Below, piece after piece: positions 30,695 through 41,504 of a DNA stretch of 64,000 nt. Numbering within the stretch: position 1 is the first letter of the stretch; every line of letters starts with the position of its first letter. The notes under the pieces are model-generated. The model saw nothing but the letters and a program-made list of their open reading frames with translations. It had not been told where the DNA came from and did no database searches. Origin of the DNA: Eutreptiella sp. 'Long Island Sound 2002'. Lineage: Eukaryota; Euglenozoa; Euglenophyceae; Eutreptiales; Eutreptiaceae. Where the stretch lies: assembly GCA_964036045.1 (NCBI GenBank), contig OZ038389.1, positions 38,573,998 through 38,637,997 of the forward strand. The letters are read 5' to 3'. The position numbers and the translations under genes were made by a program.

Positions 30695-33600
30695 TTATGG
30701 AGAGCTGACGTCTCTTTTCCTTGTTTTGCTGACTACAGGAACGCTTTGGAGCTGGCACAGGTGGATCTCTGGTCCGTTTACGTTTGGCTCCTCTGGACGT
30801 ACCTGTAGTTCTGAGCGAAACTGCAGCAGGGATGGGGCCGGGGGGCGGTACAGGTGGGTTTTCTGAGTCGGGTCCCTGTCAGAGGTGCTGTAGGGTCCGC
30901 CTGACTCAGAGAAGCTGTTGTGGGATAGGGGGGGGGGCAGTGGTTCAGGGAGATGGCGATCTCGGCGGTGTTTGCACGCTGACTTGATTGTGGACGAGAG
31001 AGCTTTTCTTTGGGTGGGCAGGGAGTCATACACACGTTGTTTCAACTCACAAGAGGTAGTGAGGAGCTCGTATAGAGAGACCGGGATTAGGGTCCTGGCG
31101 AAATTACGAAGCTCCCCTCGCGAGCGGGGACCAGCCAGCCACTGATGTACCACAGGGGATATGCTGGGGCCCCAAGAGTCGGCAAGCTGGTGCAGAAAGG
31201 GTTTCATGTCATCACAGAAAGCCACACTGGAGACGATGTCTAGTGGATGATGTGTATCACACAGCGGGCATTGTCTGTCCGAAACATCCCAGAACGGGCC
31301 GGCACCGAGGATTCCCTTCACACCCATCACCCATTTGGCCGCAAAAGAGCTGAACCACGAGTGGTGCGGAGCCCAATCAAAGCTGAGTGGCAGGGAAATA
31401 CCGGTGTGTGCATGACGTGGATACAGACGGCGTCTTTGGGACCCTCCGACTTTGTGAATGTTGGGATTGCCGTTAAAAGTAACTGTATGCAGTCCCGGGG
31501 GCTGTTTATGGGCATCCAAGACAGCACATGCATATGAAGTATACTTAGCAAAGCCGTCAGCTACCTCGTTTCCTTGGAAACCCACGTGCGACTTGAGCCA
31601 CCCCCCTCCTATCGTGAAGAAAGAGGACTGGATGACTCCGTGGACTGTGTGGAACCATGTCCCTTGCGTGGAGGCCGAAGCCGGCGGGAACGGGCTTTTG
31701 GACAGGACCCAGTCCGTACAGTCAGCAAGCTGAGAATTATCTATGCAGAAAAACGCATGGCCCTTAAAGCCTACAGACTGGAGGTAGCGTGTGCACTGCA
31801 CGAAGGACCAAAACTCAGCATCCTTACTGCTGGGGTAAGGGCAGGGTATGGCCAGCGCCAGGACAGTGCCATCCGGCCAGACCATCACCGCCGCCGACCC
31901 AGTTAGAGGCTTGTCCCAGGATCCGTCGAGGTACACCCACAGCCAGCTGTCAGCCTGCGCGTGTTCAACCGCGTTCCTTACACTCACACACCCCCACGCG
32001 GCCACTGCTGATACCTGTGGTAATGGGATTTCCTCAGGGCATCGAAAGAGGTGGCCGAACGAGTTAGATTCCACTTGCGTCGACCTGTACGGGATGGCAT
32101 AAGGGGGGAGTGGGGGTGGGAGGTACAGGAGGGGGGGGGATATGGACAAGTGAAGGGCCGGCTGAGGTCCTGCTGGGTTGGGCTGCGGTGGGACATGCAC
32201 GCTGAAGTTATGAATGGCGTCTTTAATATGAAAAAGTGTGTTGTCGATATGAAAGTGCACCACAGCATAGTTCGGCGTGGGGTCATGCAAAACTGTCCCA
32301 TCATGCCAGCCAGAGTTGAAGTCGACGTATACGGTTTCACCTGGGTGCAGGTCAGCCACTTTACATGGATTCCAAGGCCCAAATCCATGGCAGCGTCCTC
32401 CTAACGCTTGCACCGAGTCAACGAACGAGTTTTCGAGCCAGTTGGCCCTCTTGTCGGTAGGCGCTCGACGAACCCAATGATTGCTTTGTGGGGGGCCCTC
32501 GTTGTTTAAATACCTGATCCAATAGTTGTACACCTGGGAGTGCATGAACGTGCGGAAGGGCATAAGCCCCAGGACGAAGCAGGGCGAAGAGCGGCTGTGG
32601 TACCGGTCCTTGGCGGAAAGCCTTCGGGGTAGTTTACCGAAAACCGCGATGTTATTCCAGATGAGGTGCTGCAGTTTAACTAGCTGTGCATCAGTGATAG
32701 GGCCAGCCATGAGCCGGTAGGCCATCGTTGGGATTAGTTGCTTGTTAACGAGGGAAATTAACTCGGACGCCGTGAGCTGCAGTGGCACCAGGTAAGCAAA
32801 AAAAGAGTTAATTTCCGCTCGTACGAATTCCCACACTCGTGTCGCGTGATCGGTGGTGTAAAAATACACCCCCAGGTATTTGTACACGGAATGCGGTCTA
32901 CCCGCCGTGTCCCTTGTAGAGACACGTCCGCCGTGAACCGATTGGACTACCGCATGCTGACTACCACGTAGCATGTGCAACTCCGTCTTTTCAACGTTCA
33001 TATCTAGTCCCAGCTGGTGAGCCGGTCCATCAAACGCTTCAAAGACTACCTGGATGTCGGCTAATGAGCGTGCCCGAAAAAGGATGTCATCAATAAAAGC
33101 ATGGATGCTTTTATCAAGGCCCCATTCCATTTTGGTGTCCAGGTAATAAAACATTAAATTAAGGTATAGCACAAAGAGGAGGGGACTGAGGGGGCATCCC
33201 TGCCTGACCCCCCGTTTCTGGTAATGACCTGCTGTAGCTATACCGTCAACGAGGGGCTGCTCAAAGGCGTGGGTGTACAAACGCTGAATAGATGAAATGA
33301 GCTCGTCCGGCCGGCCGTATCCCCGAAGTGTCCTCCACAGGGCCTTCAACGGGACAGAGTTAAAGGCCTTGTTGAAGTCCACGTACAGGTGGTACAGACG
33401 CCCTTTGGACTGGAGCATCCGGCTCACCACATCATAGATGTGGTCACCGCACGTATGGTTTTTAAGGCCCCCGTGCTGGCAGGGGTGAATCAGGCGATGA
33501 TTTGCGGTCAGTTTTGTAAGTGCCTGGCATTGCCAGACAGACGCAAGTTTAACGATAGACTGGATAAGACAGATGGGGCGGTAATTAGACACCTTCTTCG

Positions 33601-34117
33601 GGTCCCCTTTCTTGTAGAGGAGACACTCCCTAGCCTTTGCCCATTGTGGGGGGGGGCCATGGCGTAAAACTAAATGAATAGCAGAGAGAATAAAGGCCTG
33701 CAGATGCTCGGGGCAGAGAGAGATGACGTAGTAATTAACCTCGTCCTCTCCCGTGGCCTTGGAAGGGCTGGCGCGTGCAGTGGTGCTCCGTAGCCAGGAA
33801 AGCTCGGGGAGAGGGAGGGGCTGTGCGCCTACATCGGCAGGACACTTTGGTATATGACTAATGAATTGATCCAGGAGCTGATCTGGGACTTCGAAGTCAG
33901 GTTCTCCCCCTAGCTTAGAGAGGCACTCAGAAAAGACACGGCCAACTTGAGGAGGCTCAGTGGCCAGGTTCGGGGGGTCAGTTGACTCATCCCACAGGTG
34001 GACCTGCGTGCGCTGCTGCGGGTTCAGTGCTTGATCAACTGCCTTTTTAATCTTCCGGCCTTTGATCATGCAGTAGTGCAACGGTTTTTTTCCTTCTCCG
34101 TGCGCTTTTTGGTCCAT
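30695..34117 (-). CDS. LINE-A reverse transcriptase and RNase H (ORF2 main part)
   Basis: An intact 1,140-residue frame for the polymerase that copies LINE RNA at the nicked target. RT motifs in order: LLYKKGDPKKVSNYRPI near residue 165; motif A YVDFNKAF near 246; motif B RQGCPLSPLLF near 305; motif C AFIDD near 343 (IDD in place of the usual YADD). A linker follows, then RNase H with DGS (about 730), an acidic KDAEF, CIDNSQL and GNEVADGFAKY (about 850), so all four catalytic acids appear present. A CPLCDTHHPLD...C zinc-like motif follows. The C-terminal 150 residues are basic and Pro-rich. The ATG at 34117 is probably not a true start: the frame joins the endonuclease frame across a 7-T run at 34085-34091. 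Confidence 0.93.
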   Translation of the reverse strand: MDQKAHGEGKKPLHYCMIKGRKIKKAVDQALNPQQRTQVHLWDESTDPPNLATEPPQVGRVFSECLSKLGGEPDFEVPDQLLDQFISHIPKCPADVGAQPLPLPELSWLRSTTARASPSKATGEDEVNYYVISLCPEHLQAFILSAIHLVLRHGPPPQWAKARECLLYKKGDPKKVSNYRPICLIQSIVKLASVWQCQALTKLTANHRLIHPCQHGGLKNHTCGDHIYDVVSRMLQSKGRLYHLYVDFNKAFNSVPLKALWRTLRGYGRPDELISSIQRLYTHAFEQPLVDGIATAGHYQKRGVRQGCPLSPLLFVLYLNLMFYYLDTKMEWGLDKSIHAFIDDILFRARSLADIQVVFEAFDGPAHQLGLDMNVEKTELHMLRGSQHAVVQSVHGGRVSTRDTAGRPHSVYKYLGVYFYTTDHATRVWEFVRAEINSFFAYLVPLQLTASELISLVNKQLIPTMAYRLMAGPITDAQLVKLQHLIWNNIAVFGKLPRRLSAKDRYHSRSSPCFVLGLMPFRTFMHSQVYNYWIRYLNNEGPPQSNHWVRRAPTDKRANWLENSFVDSVQALGGRCHGFGPWNPCKVADLHPGETVYVDFNSGWHDGTVLHDPTPNYAVVHFHIDNTLFHIKDAIHNFSVHVPPQPNPAGPQPALHLSISPPLLYLPPPLPPYAIPYRSTQVESNSFGHLFRCPEEIPLPQVSAVAAWGCVSVRNAVEHAQADSWLWVYLDGSWDKPLTGSAAVMVWPDGTVLALAIPCPYPSSKDAEFWSFVQCTRYLQSVGFKGHAFFCIDNSQLADCTDWVLSKSPFPPASASTQGTWFHTVHGVIQSSFFTIGGGWLKSHVGFQGNEVADGFAKYTSYACAVLDAHKQPPGLHTVTFNGNPNIHKVGGSQRRRLYPRHAHTGISLPLSFDWAPHHSWFSSFAAKWVMGVKGILGAGPFWDVSDRQCPLCDTHHPLDIVSSVAFCDDMKPFLHQLADSWGPSISPVVHQWLAGPRSRGELRNFARTLIPVSLYELLTTSCELKQRVYDSLPTQRKALSSTIKSACKHRRDRHLPEPLPPPLSHNSFSESGGPYSTSDRDPTQKTHLYRPPAPSLLQFRSELQVRPEEPNVNGPEIHLCQLQSVPVVSKTRKRDVSSP

Positions 34118-34821
34118 CTTTCGTTAAGGTCCTGTAGCTTCCGCAACGTCTTTTTTCGCCCCTCCGTGGTCGAAGGGACAGAAGCCAGGGCCTGTTTAAA
34201 TTCCCGTTCCATTCGGGTCTCACGGTGTTGGGCCGACGGCCTAGTGATCCCGTGGTAGGCATTAGCTACTTGCTGAGTAACAGTGTTCATCCACTGGACA
34301 CATTCATCGAGGGATACCTGGTCCATGGGTATATTCTCCGCCCACTCTTCCAATGGACTCAATTTGCTGGTAAACTCGCGAATTTCAGCCTGCGTGAGCC
34401 GCCGAAACAGTGTGTGTTGAGGAGGGGGAGGGGGGTATTGTGGGGTGCAGGGTAGTTGGAGAGCACAGTGTATAGGGTGGTGATCAGAGGTCTTGTCCTG
34501 AACGCAAATGTCCGCGCTATCCAAAGTAAGGAAGGGAAGCATGAGAAGGCGGGAAGACAGCAGAAACAGATCGATGCGTGTATCACATGGGAGAAGCGTG
34601 GATCGATAACGGGTAAACTGTAACGTGTTTTGGTGCTTGCTACGGAACGAATCGACACCCTCCCGCTTGTCTTCAATCAGTGAGCTTAACCAGTTCCATC
34701 TGTTTACAGTAGATCCGTTAGTGTCGAGGGGAGTGAGTTGTGCGTTGAAGTCGCCCCCCAGAATCCATAGGGGGTATTTACCAAACAGCTTGTTGAGCTC
34801 CCGCTCGATCTCGGGTGGCCG
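34066..34821 (-). pseudogene. LINE-A copy 2 endonuclease, truncated at its N-terminus
   Basis: Contains WILGGDFNAQL, a TRIDLF segment and TSDHHPIHCAL, the second half of the APE endonuclease. The first catalytic residues (the Asn and Glu of the N-terminal half) are missing, so it cannot be active. The open frame continues into repeat A2 to 34908 by chance. It overlaps the RT frame by about 50 bases, with the frameshift in the A7 run (minus sense). Confidence 0.85.
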
Positions 34822-35788
34822 TGTGCATGGCCGGTGCGGGATTTGCGTCGCGCGTGCGTGGCGGTGCGTTGTCGCAGCAGGTCCGGTGGCTCTCTTTGAA
34901 AAAGCCACACTTACACGTTTCTCTCACGCCAGCCCTCAACAGCCCTAACACGGCGCAACCAACCAGTGCTACCACACTGGCACTCACCAGTCACTTCTGC
35001 ACATGAATCCCTCCCCCAAGCCACCCCCCGTGCTCAAGCTGTCATGCTCTAACCCCCAAACTGCGACCGTACAGCCTTCCAGAATCAGGCAGAGACCCCG
35101 GCTCTGCTGTTGTCTATAACGGGGCTGCCAGGTCTCATTGAGATAAGGCAGAGGAGGACAGCAACGTGCAGCGGTACTCAGCCCGCAATTGAACTTGGTT
35201 TTGGGCTCCCGCCCCTCCCTGAAAAGACTTGGCGCGCAACAGCCTTTCTCCCCGGCCTGGCCAGCCACAAAAGGCGCCGTTCAGTGCAAAAAGGTCTGGT
35301 GGCCGGTTGAGGCTCAGGGCCCTGGGGGGTTTCCCACGCTTCGCACAAGAGCGCTGCGGAGGGCACTGAAGATTTTGTGCACAAGGGCCGCGTGTGCCGC
35401 CTGGGCCCCCGTCTCAGTGCGGATGGTGGGCTGCAGTTGCTCGCCCAGCGCCAGCGCCCAGATCTGGTGGATGGCGAAGACTGGGCACAGGTTGGGCGCA
35501 GTGGGGATCTCTGCCGTCCGTTCGCGCTGGGGGATGGCTTCTAGCTGCTGCCGGCCATCGAGGTAGAACCTCCATGTCGCTGGCCACAGGCTGGTGTGTG
35601 GCCAGCGGCGTCGCGCTCACCGCCAGAGGCAGTAGAGGGCATGGCCTGGGTCCCAGGTGCCGGCCGTCTCCGACACGATTGCCGTCAGGGGGTCGCGAGC
35701 TGGTCGTTGAGCAGGGGGGCGGGGCTGTCCGGGAGGGCCGTGGTCGCCGTGAGCATGCAGTCAGCGGCCTGCAAGCTCCAGTGGCTTT
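34822..35788. repeat. Long direct repeat A2 (967 bp), right copy
   Basis: Begins directly at the 5' end of LINE-A copy 2 and passes without a break into the ORF at 35685-36854, which shows that A2 and its right flank were contiguous before the insertion. Confidence 0.85.
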
Positions 35789-36854
35789 CCTGCGGGTGCG
35801 GGATGATCTGCACTTGGTTGTAGTGGCCATTTTCCAACACGACCATGGCGATGGTGCTGGGGTCACGTTCGCGCGGCGCGGGCGCTGGGCGCGCCGTCTC
35901 CGGGTACCGCGCCACCGGGCTCGTGAGGTTACGCCCCCTGTCGCGGGCAGTCCCGCTTTCCCATGCCGCCAGGCCTTTGTGCAGTGGGATGCGGAGGTTT
36001 TCGGGCCTCGGCAGCGGGGCGGCCCGCTCCCAGCCCCCGGTGCTGGGCGCGGGCCTGGGTTCTGTCGGCGGTGCTATGAGCGTGTGTACCCAGCCGAGGT
36101 GTGGGACCCACACGCCCCCCTGGGCTGGTTGGTTGGTGTTGAACCACCGAATCCACGCTTCAACAAGGTCGTCGGAGACCTGTGCCCCGGGGGTGACGAG
36201 CGCCTGGAGCTGCCGCACAAAGATTTCGGTTGTTGCAGCGTTTGGCAGGGGGACCACGGCAAAGAGCCTGTCCGGGTTGACGTCACGGAGGTGTTCCCGG
36301 AGGGACGCCACCAGCTCGGTCGAGGGTGTGGTAGCGTGGATGCCGTATAGCGCTCTCAGTTCCGCATCGTCGAAGAGACCCGTGCCCCTTTGCTGCGGTG
36401 GCCGGGGGGTGGGGGGGGGCATGGTCCCCTGGTCCTGGTCCAGCGCGGCGCTATTCGGGGAGGGGTGCCGTGAGGTGGTGCCGGGGTGTCCCCCAGGCGC
36501 GTACTCCGTGGAGGGCTCCCGTTGCTGGGGCACCGAGCAGGTCGTGGCGGCAGGCAGTGGGTCAGCCGACTCCTGAGGGCCGGAGGTCTCTGTCATTTCT
36601 GCGTCCGCCCTTGGGCCGCTCGCGTCGTGCCCCGATTGTTGCGATGTGCCCTCCGTGCCTTGGCGGTTCGGGGGCTGTGGGGGGGGCTGTCCCCCCATCC
36701 CTTGTGCAGGCCTTGGGTCGGCCGCAGGCTCCCTTGGCCGCGTGTGCATAGCGTGTGGTCCCCCCGACTGCGGGTTGGCCGCTGACCCTGGGAGGGAGGT
36801 GGCGGATGAGCTGGACACTCCGTCTGCCGCCCGGCGGAGGCCCGCGTGAAGCAC
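35685..36854 (-). pseudogene. LINE-B-like ORF1 with possible cysteine-protease-like region
   Basis: The N-terminal 160 residues are Pro/Gly/Gln-rich; only GTG begins the full frame. A globular part follows (LFDDAELRALYGI..., VSDDLVEAWIRWFN, IAMVVLENGHYNQVQI). By eye it resembles the segment at 57.75-58.2 kb of the long LINE-B ORF1 (TAEDIHQILNM..., VHILNYRDTWWTVEW). The GHYN and downstream CPVF motifs recall His/Cys sites of Ulp1 or OTU-type proteases, but spacing is atypical and I rate this weakly. The frame breaks near 35690 and continues as 35676-35314, where TGG became TGA near 35617. No function can be assigned with confidence. Confidence 0.4.
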
Positions 36855-37666
36855 TGCCTGTCACTCGCGCCCGACTGGCGTGAGAATGGTGGGGATGTGC
36901 GCCCGTTCGGTGAGGGGCCTCTTGGACCGGCGTCAGGGATCGGTGGTAGATGATGTCCGTTGGGCGTGGGGGTCGCAGGGGCCCCCGTGTTCCCTGTCCA
37001 TACCCTCATGGAAGACGACTCGCCGTGCGGGGGGAGGCGGCGTGCAGCTGCGGCGACGGGATCGGCCAGGGTTCCGTTTCTCCCGGCGTTGTTCCGGAGT
37101 GCCGCCTTGCATCCCCGAGGTGTGAGGACTGCCCGGGCCCCTCCGCGGGGCAAACAGTCGTAGGGGGCTTCTGTATGTGCCAGAGGGGGAACCCGTTCCG
37201 GGTGGTGGCCCCCGTGGGCGTTCTGGGGAGTTACGGCGCGCCGCCTGCCTGGGAGGCTCCGGGACGTCTTGGGACCGCGGCCGCCGGTGGCCTGAGCCGT
37301 GTCCTTGGTAGCCCAGGACCTCTCAAAGAGATGTGCCCCAGCCCCCTAGAGTGCAGACCACTAGGATAGCTAGGCATTCATGAGAAAACCTAGAAAAATG
37401 TATAGGCTCTGGATCAATGTGAGCGCCTCAGTCAGTTCAGGAAATGGTGGATAAGTCCAATCAGATCGGGGGGTCAGGGATCCACACGACATCCAAAGTT
37501 CAATGCTTGGTTTTATAGGTCAAAATGCTTTGTCACCCCTTTTTGGATAGGCCAATACTAAGATAAAAATGTAGTATGCCTTTAGGCATCTCTAAAACAA
37601 CTAAAGCTAACCTTTTGGCGGGGAAATACATTTTTTCTTACTCACGTCGTGGACAGTGCGTTGTAA
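36855..37666. other. Upstream Pro-rich tract, then non-coding stretch
   Basis: To about 37150 the minus strand keeps a Pro/Arg-rich frame (36593-37153) that could be leader of the preceding element. From 37300 to 37660 the DNA turns AT-richer and I see no feature. Confidence 0.3.
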
Positions 37667-37685
37667 GTAGGTAGGTAGGTAGGTA
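37667..37685 (+). repeat. (GTAG)n microsatellite at the edge of repeat C1
   Basis: Nearly five units. The same tract occurs at 40267-40287 in copy 2. Confidence 0.85.
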
Positions 37686-38239
37686 TTTTCGGGAGCTCGC
37701 GATGCCTCTTTTGACAGTGCAAGAAGAAAGTCTTACCAAGGGGACGTCCTGTCCCTCCCACTGCCCTAGGTCATGTGCCTCTTAAGCCGCTCCTGCAGGT
37801 GCTTGGGAAGGCAGTGTCGCGGCCAACCGGTCCATGTGTCCCAGGTGGGAGGCTGTCCCCACATGTGTCCATGGGTAGGGCCACATGCCCCCTCCTTTGG
37901 GCGACAGCTCTGGGGGCTGCCCAGCCGTGTGGAGTATCTCTCACCACAAGGGGTATTGCTCCCGCTTGTCTACGGTACGACCGCCTCACCCTTGTGGCTT
38001 GAGTGGCGGGGCCGCTACGCTGGGTAGGCGACCCCCTCCTGGACTGTGTACCGGCTCGCCTGTCACCGGTTGCTTCCATGGCTCCGGGTGACGTTTGCCA
38101 TGGTCCCCGATGCAGCCTGGCCGGGCTCGGACCAGTGGCCTTGGGGTACCGCTCCTGCCACTGGCCCGGTGGGTCGGCTGGGTCGCCCCAGCGTGTCCGA
38201 CCCATGGGGTGTTGGTTCTTTCCTGTCCCTCGGCCGCCC

Positions 38240-39050
38240 TACGTGTCTGCGGTGTCCTGGGCCACTTGGCTCCTGTTCACCGGTGTGCCCGCTCGGTACG
38301 TTGCGTTGCGTCTGCGGTGTCCTGGGCCACTTGGCACTGTTCACCGGTGCGCCCGTTCGGTGCGTTCCTTTGCTTGTGCGGTGTCCTGAGCCACTTGGCT
38401 CCTTTTCACCGGTGTGCTCGCGTGGTTTGTCGTGTTTCGTGTGCGGTGTCCTGGGCCACTTGACTCCTGTTCACCGGTGCGCCCGCTCGGTGTGTTGTGT
38501 TGTGTGCGGGGTGTCCTGGGTCACTTGGCTCCTGTTCACCGTTGTGTCCGCTTGATGTGCTGCTTTGTGTGTGCGGTGTCCTCGGCCACTTGGCTCCTGT
38601 TCACCACTGTGCCCGCTCGATGCGTTGGGTTGCGTCTGCGGTGTCCAGGGCCACTTGGCTCCTGTTCACCGGTGGGCTCGCTCGGTGCGTTGCTTTGCGT
38701 GGTGCGGTGTCCTGGGCCACTTGGCTCCTGTTCACCGGTGTGCTCGCGTGGTTTGTCGTGTTGCCTGTGCGGTGTCCTGGGCCACTTGGCTCCTGTTCAC
38801 CGGTGCGCCCGCTCGGTGTGTTGTGTTGTGTGTGGGGTGTCCTGGGCCTCCTGGCTCCTCTTCGCCGGTGTGTCCGCTTGGTGTGCTGCTTTGTGTGTAC
38901 GGTGTCCTGGGCCATTTGGCTCCTGTTCACCGGTGTGCCTGGCCGTGGTGTCCCATCCCTTTGTTGTCCTTGGTGCTTGTGCGTGCGCGGTGTCCTGGCC
39001 CAGCTGGCGCCTGTTCACTGGCGTGCGCGCTGTGTGCGGTGTGCGTGTGC
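38240..39050 (-). repeat. 65-bp minisatellite, about 12 units, inverted relative to 48-50 kb
   Basis: The unit carries GTCCTGGGCCACTTGG and CTCCTGTTCACCGGTG, spaced 65-66 bp (for example 38253, 38319, 38384). Its reverse complement is the unit at 41.5-41.9 and 48.4-50.5 kb. Units diverge noticeably from one another. Confidence 0.9.
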
Positions 39051-39100
39051 CGTTGGTTGTTGTGTCTCTCTTCCTCCCCCCCTAATTTTTTTTCTTTTTT

Positions 39101-40104
39101 CGTGCCTTCTCGTCTTTTTTTTTTTCGGAAAAAGTAGACAAAACAATTTATTTTTTTTACCAAGAAGGGGGCGCGCGTACACTGCAGACACAAGCATGGG
39201 CAACTGGTGCAGTGGTGCAATAGTGTCGTGTTCTCTGGCGTGTGTCGTCGGTGCTTTGGCGGCCGCGCCCCAGGGGTGCGGCTCGCGCGTCCTGATGTAC
39301 ACGAGTATGGGTCAGGGTGGGTTTGGTTAGGTGCCTCTTTGCTTTAGGTGCTGGCTGGTTAGGTGGTCGTGTGGGCGGTGGGTGTGGGCTGTGGCTACGT
39401 TGCTCCCTCAGCGGGCCTGGTTAGGAGTCAAGGGTTAGCGGTTTTGGGGTGTGGCTCGGGTTGGATTCGTGTTGGGGCTTTGGCTGGGTTAGGCGGTGGT
39501 GACGCTTGCGGGCTTGGGTTCGGTGTCATTGGGCGTAGCGATGCCCGTTGGCGTGTGCGTTGGCGTCCTTCGGCTTCCGGTTTGTTTGGTGTCTTCCGGG
39601 CGGGGCCTGGTGTGGCGCCCCGCGGTGGTGGCTGGTTGGGCTGGTTGGGCAACGGGCTAAGGTGGCGGCGCCGCTGGCTGCGGTGTCAGGCACGTCGTGT
39701 TTTGTGGCGCGCTGGGCTCCTGGGGTGCTGTGGGTGCCGCCGGCGTCGGTACGCCGGCGCTTGTGGGGTGGCGAGGGGGTGTGTGTGTGCGGGGCTGGGC
39801 TTTGGGTGATGTCCCACAGGCGGGTGCCGTGTTGCTGCGTCTCCTGGAGGGTCTCCCGCAGGCGCTTGAGGAGATACGGGTGAATAGGAGAATAGTTAAC
39901 GCCGTAAGGACCGTACCGAGCTTGGGAGTATAACACCGTGCCTCTCGCCCTCTAACACGCCGTATAGGTAAAGAAAAACGCTTCGCGAGCGGCGTGTAAA
40001 AACCGAAAAATAGATTACTAACACGCCACGCCCTCCGTCTTGCACTCTTTCTCTTCCTTTGTCCTTCTCCATGTACCTCCCCACCAACCTTTGTGCCCAT
40101 TAAG
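39101..40104. other. T-runs and A-poor stretch with no gene
   Basis: T-rich runs (39080-39160), then an A-poor, G/T-rich section to about 39830. The minus frame 39526-39936 is low complexity. No supported gene. Confidence 0.35.
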
Positions 40105-40262
40105 ACACGCTTACTCTTGGGCTTCGCAAAAAACAAAGAGTCCACAAACCAAAGAGTGAGTAGCATGTGCCACCATACATGCATTCAGACACGCTTACTC
40201 TTGGGCGTCGCAAAAAACAAAGAGTCCAAGACATAAAGAATAAGTAGCATGTCATGAATGCA
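40105..40262 (+). repeat. 84-bp tandem repeat D1 (two units) with small hairpins
   Basis: Units begin ACACGCTTACTCTTGGGC at 40105 and 40189. Each has ACTCTT and AAGAGT arms about 16 bases apart, able to form a short hairpin. Confidence 0.85.
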
Positions 40263-40266
40263 TTCA

Positions 40267-41060
40267 AGGTAGGTAGGTAGGTAGGTATCTTCGGGAGCTC
40301 GGGATGCCTTCTTTGACATTGCAGGAAGAAGGTCTTACCAAGGGGACGTCCTGTCCCTCCCACTGCCCTATGTCAGGTGCCTCTTGAGCCGCTCCCCCAT
40401 GTGCTTGGGAAGGCATTGTCGCGGCCACCCGGTCCATGTGTCCCAGGTGGGAGGGTGTCCCCACATGTGTCCATGGGTAGGGCCACATGCCCCCTCCTTT
40501 GGGCGGCAGCTCTGGGGGCTGCCCAGCCGTGTGGAGTATCTCTCACCACAGGGGGTATTGCTCCCGCTAGTCTACGGTACGACCGCCTCACCCTTGTGGC
40601 TTGAGTTGCGGGGCCACTCTGCTTGGCAGGTGACCCCCTCCCGGACTGTGTACCGGCTTGCCTGTCACCAGTTGCTTCCATGGCTCCGGGTGACGTTTGC
40701 GGTGGTCTCCGATGCAGCCTGGCCGGGCTCGGACCAGTGGCCTCCGAGTACCGCTCCTGCCACTGGCCCGGTGGGGTATTGGTTCTTTCCTGTCCCTCGG
40801 CCGCCCTACGTGTGTGCAGTGTCCTGGGCCGCTTGGCTCCTGTTCACCGGTGTGCTGGCGCGGTTTGCGGTGTTGCGTCTGCGGTGTCCTGGGCCACTTT
40901 GCTCCTGTTCACCGGTGTGCTCGCTCGGTGTGTTGCGTTGCTTGTGCGGTGTCCTGGGCCACTTGGCTCCCGTTCACCGGTGTGCGCGCTATGTGCGGTG
41001 CGCGTGTGCCTTGGGTGGTTGTGTCCCTCTTCCTCCCCCCCTAATTTTCGTTTTTTTTTG
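40267..41060 (-). mobile_element. Dispersed repeat C, copy 2, with about three minisatellite units
   Basis: Same order as copy 1: GTAG/AGGT microsatellite, shared 500-bp body, 65-bp units (about 40815-41020), CCCCCCCTAATTTT end. It lacks a 30-40 bp segment present in copy 1 before the units. Confidence 0.55.
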
Positions 41061-41070
41061 CATTAAACAA

Positions 41071-41400
41071 ACACGCCTACTCTTGGGCGTCGGAGAATAC
41101 AAAGAGTCCGCAAACCAACGATCAAGTAGCATATGCCGCCATGCAAGCATTAAGACACGCTTACTCTTGGGCGTCGCAAAAAACAAAGAGTCCATGACAT
41201 AAAGCATAAGTAGCATGTCATGAATGCATTAAGCAAACACGCCTACTGTTGGGCGTCGCAAAATGCAAAGAGTCAACAAACCAACGAGTAAATAGCATAC
41301 ACCGCCATGCATGCATTGAGACACGCTTACTCTCCGGCGTCGCCAAAATCAAAGAGTCCAGGACGGGAAGAATAAGTAAGACGCCATAGGAAGCAATGTG
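41071..41400 (+). repeat. 84-bp tandem repeat D2 (four units)
   Basis: Units start near 41071, 41155, 41237 and 41321 (82-84 bp apart) with the same hairpin arms as D1. Arrays D1 and D2 flank repeat C2. Confidence 0.85.
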
Positions 41401-41504
41401 TAAAGAAAAATGTGTAAACAAAAACAAAGAGTCCGCAACGTCGCTGCAACGGTATGGTGCACGCGAGCACGCACCCACAGCCACACCGCACACACCACCC
41501 AACA

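Larger units (their letters stand above)
29659..34821 (-). mobile_element. LINE-A copy 2, 5'-truncated in the endonuclease
   Basis: Runs on the minus strand: partial endonuclease (34821-34066), RT plus RNase H (34117-30695), a 3' untranslated region of about 1 kb, and a short A tail (T-run at 29656-29661 on the plus strand). It starts mid-endonuclease at TRPPEIERELNK, so it lacks ORF1 and the endonuclease N-terminus, typical of incomplete reverse transcription. It sits exactly between repeats A1 and A2. Confidence 0.88.
37667..39100 (-). mobile_element. Dispersed repeat C, copy 1, with internal 65-bp minisatellite
   Basis: The left part (37690-38180) matches 40292-40780 at an offset of 2,602 bp. 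Both copies then enter 65-bp tandem units and end in a CTCCCCCCCTAATTTT-type boundary with T-runs. The left edge is a GTAG microsatellite, which on the minus strand would be a CTAC tail like the microsatellite ends of some LINE/SINE families. Minus orientation is inferred from that tail and from the T-poor minus strand. There is no coding capacity beyond Pro/Arg-rich frames. Confidence 0.5.

Noticed and set aside
37667-37685. Telomere-like repeat
   Set aside because: Only about five GTAG units, internal, and not a known telomeric unit. A LINE/SINE-type microsatellite tail is simpler.
37667-41060. Repeats C1 and C2 as another long TSD pair
   Set aside because: Both copies share the same internal order and the same outer boundaries (microsatellite at one end, CCCTAATTTT at the other), so they are two copies of one repeat rather than flanks of an insertion.
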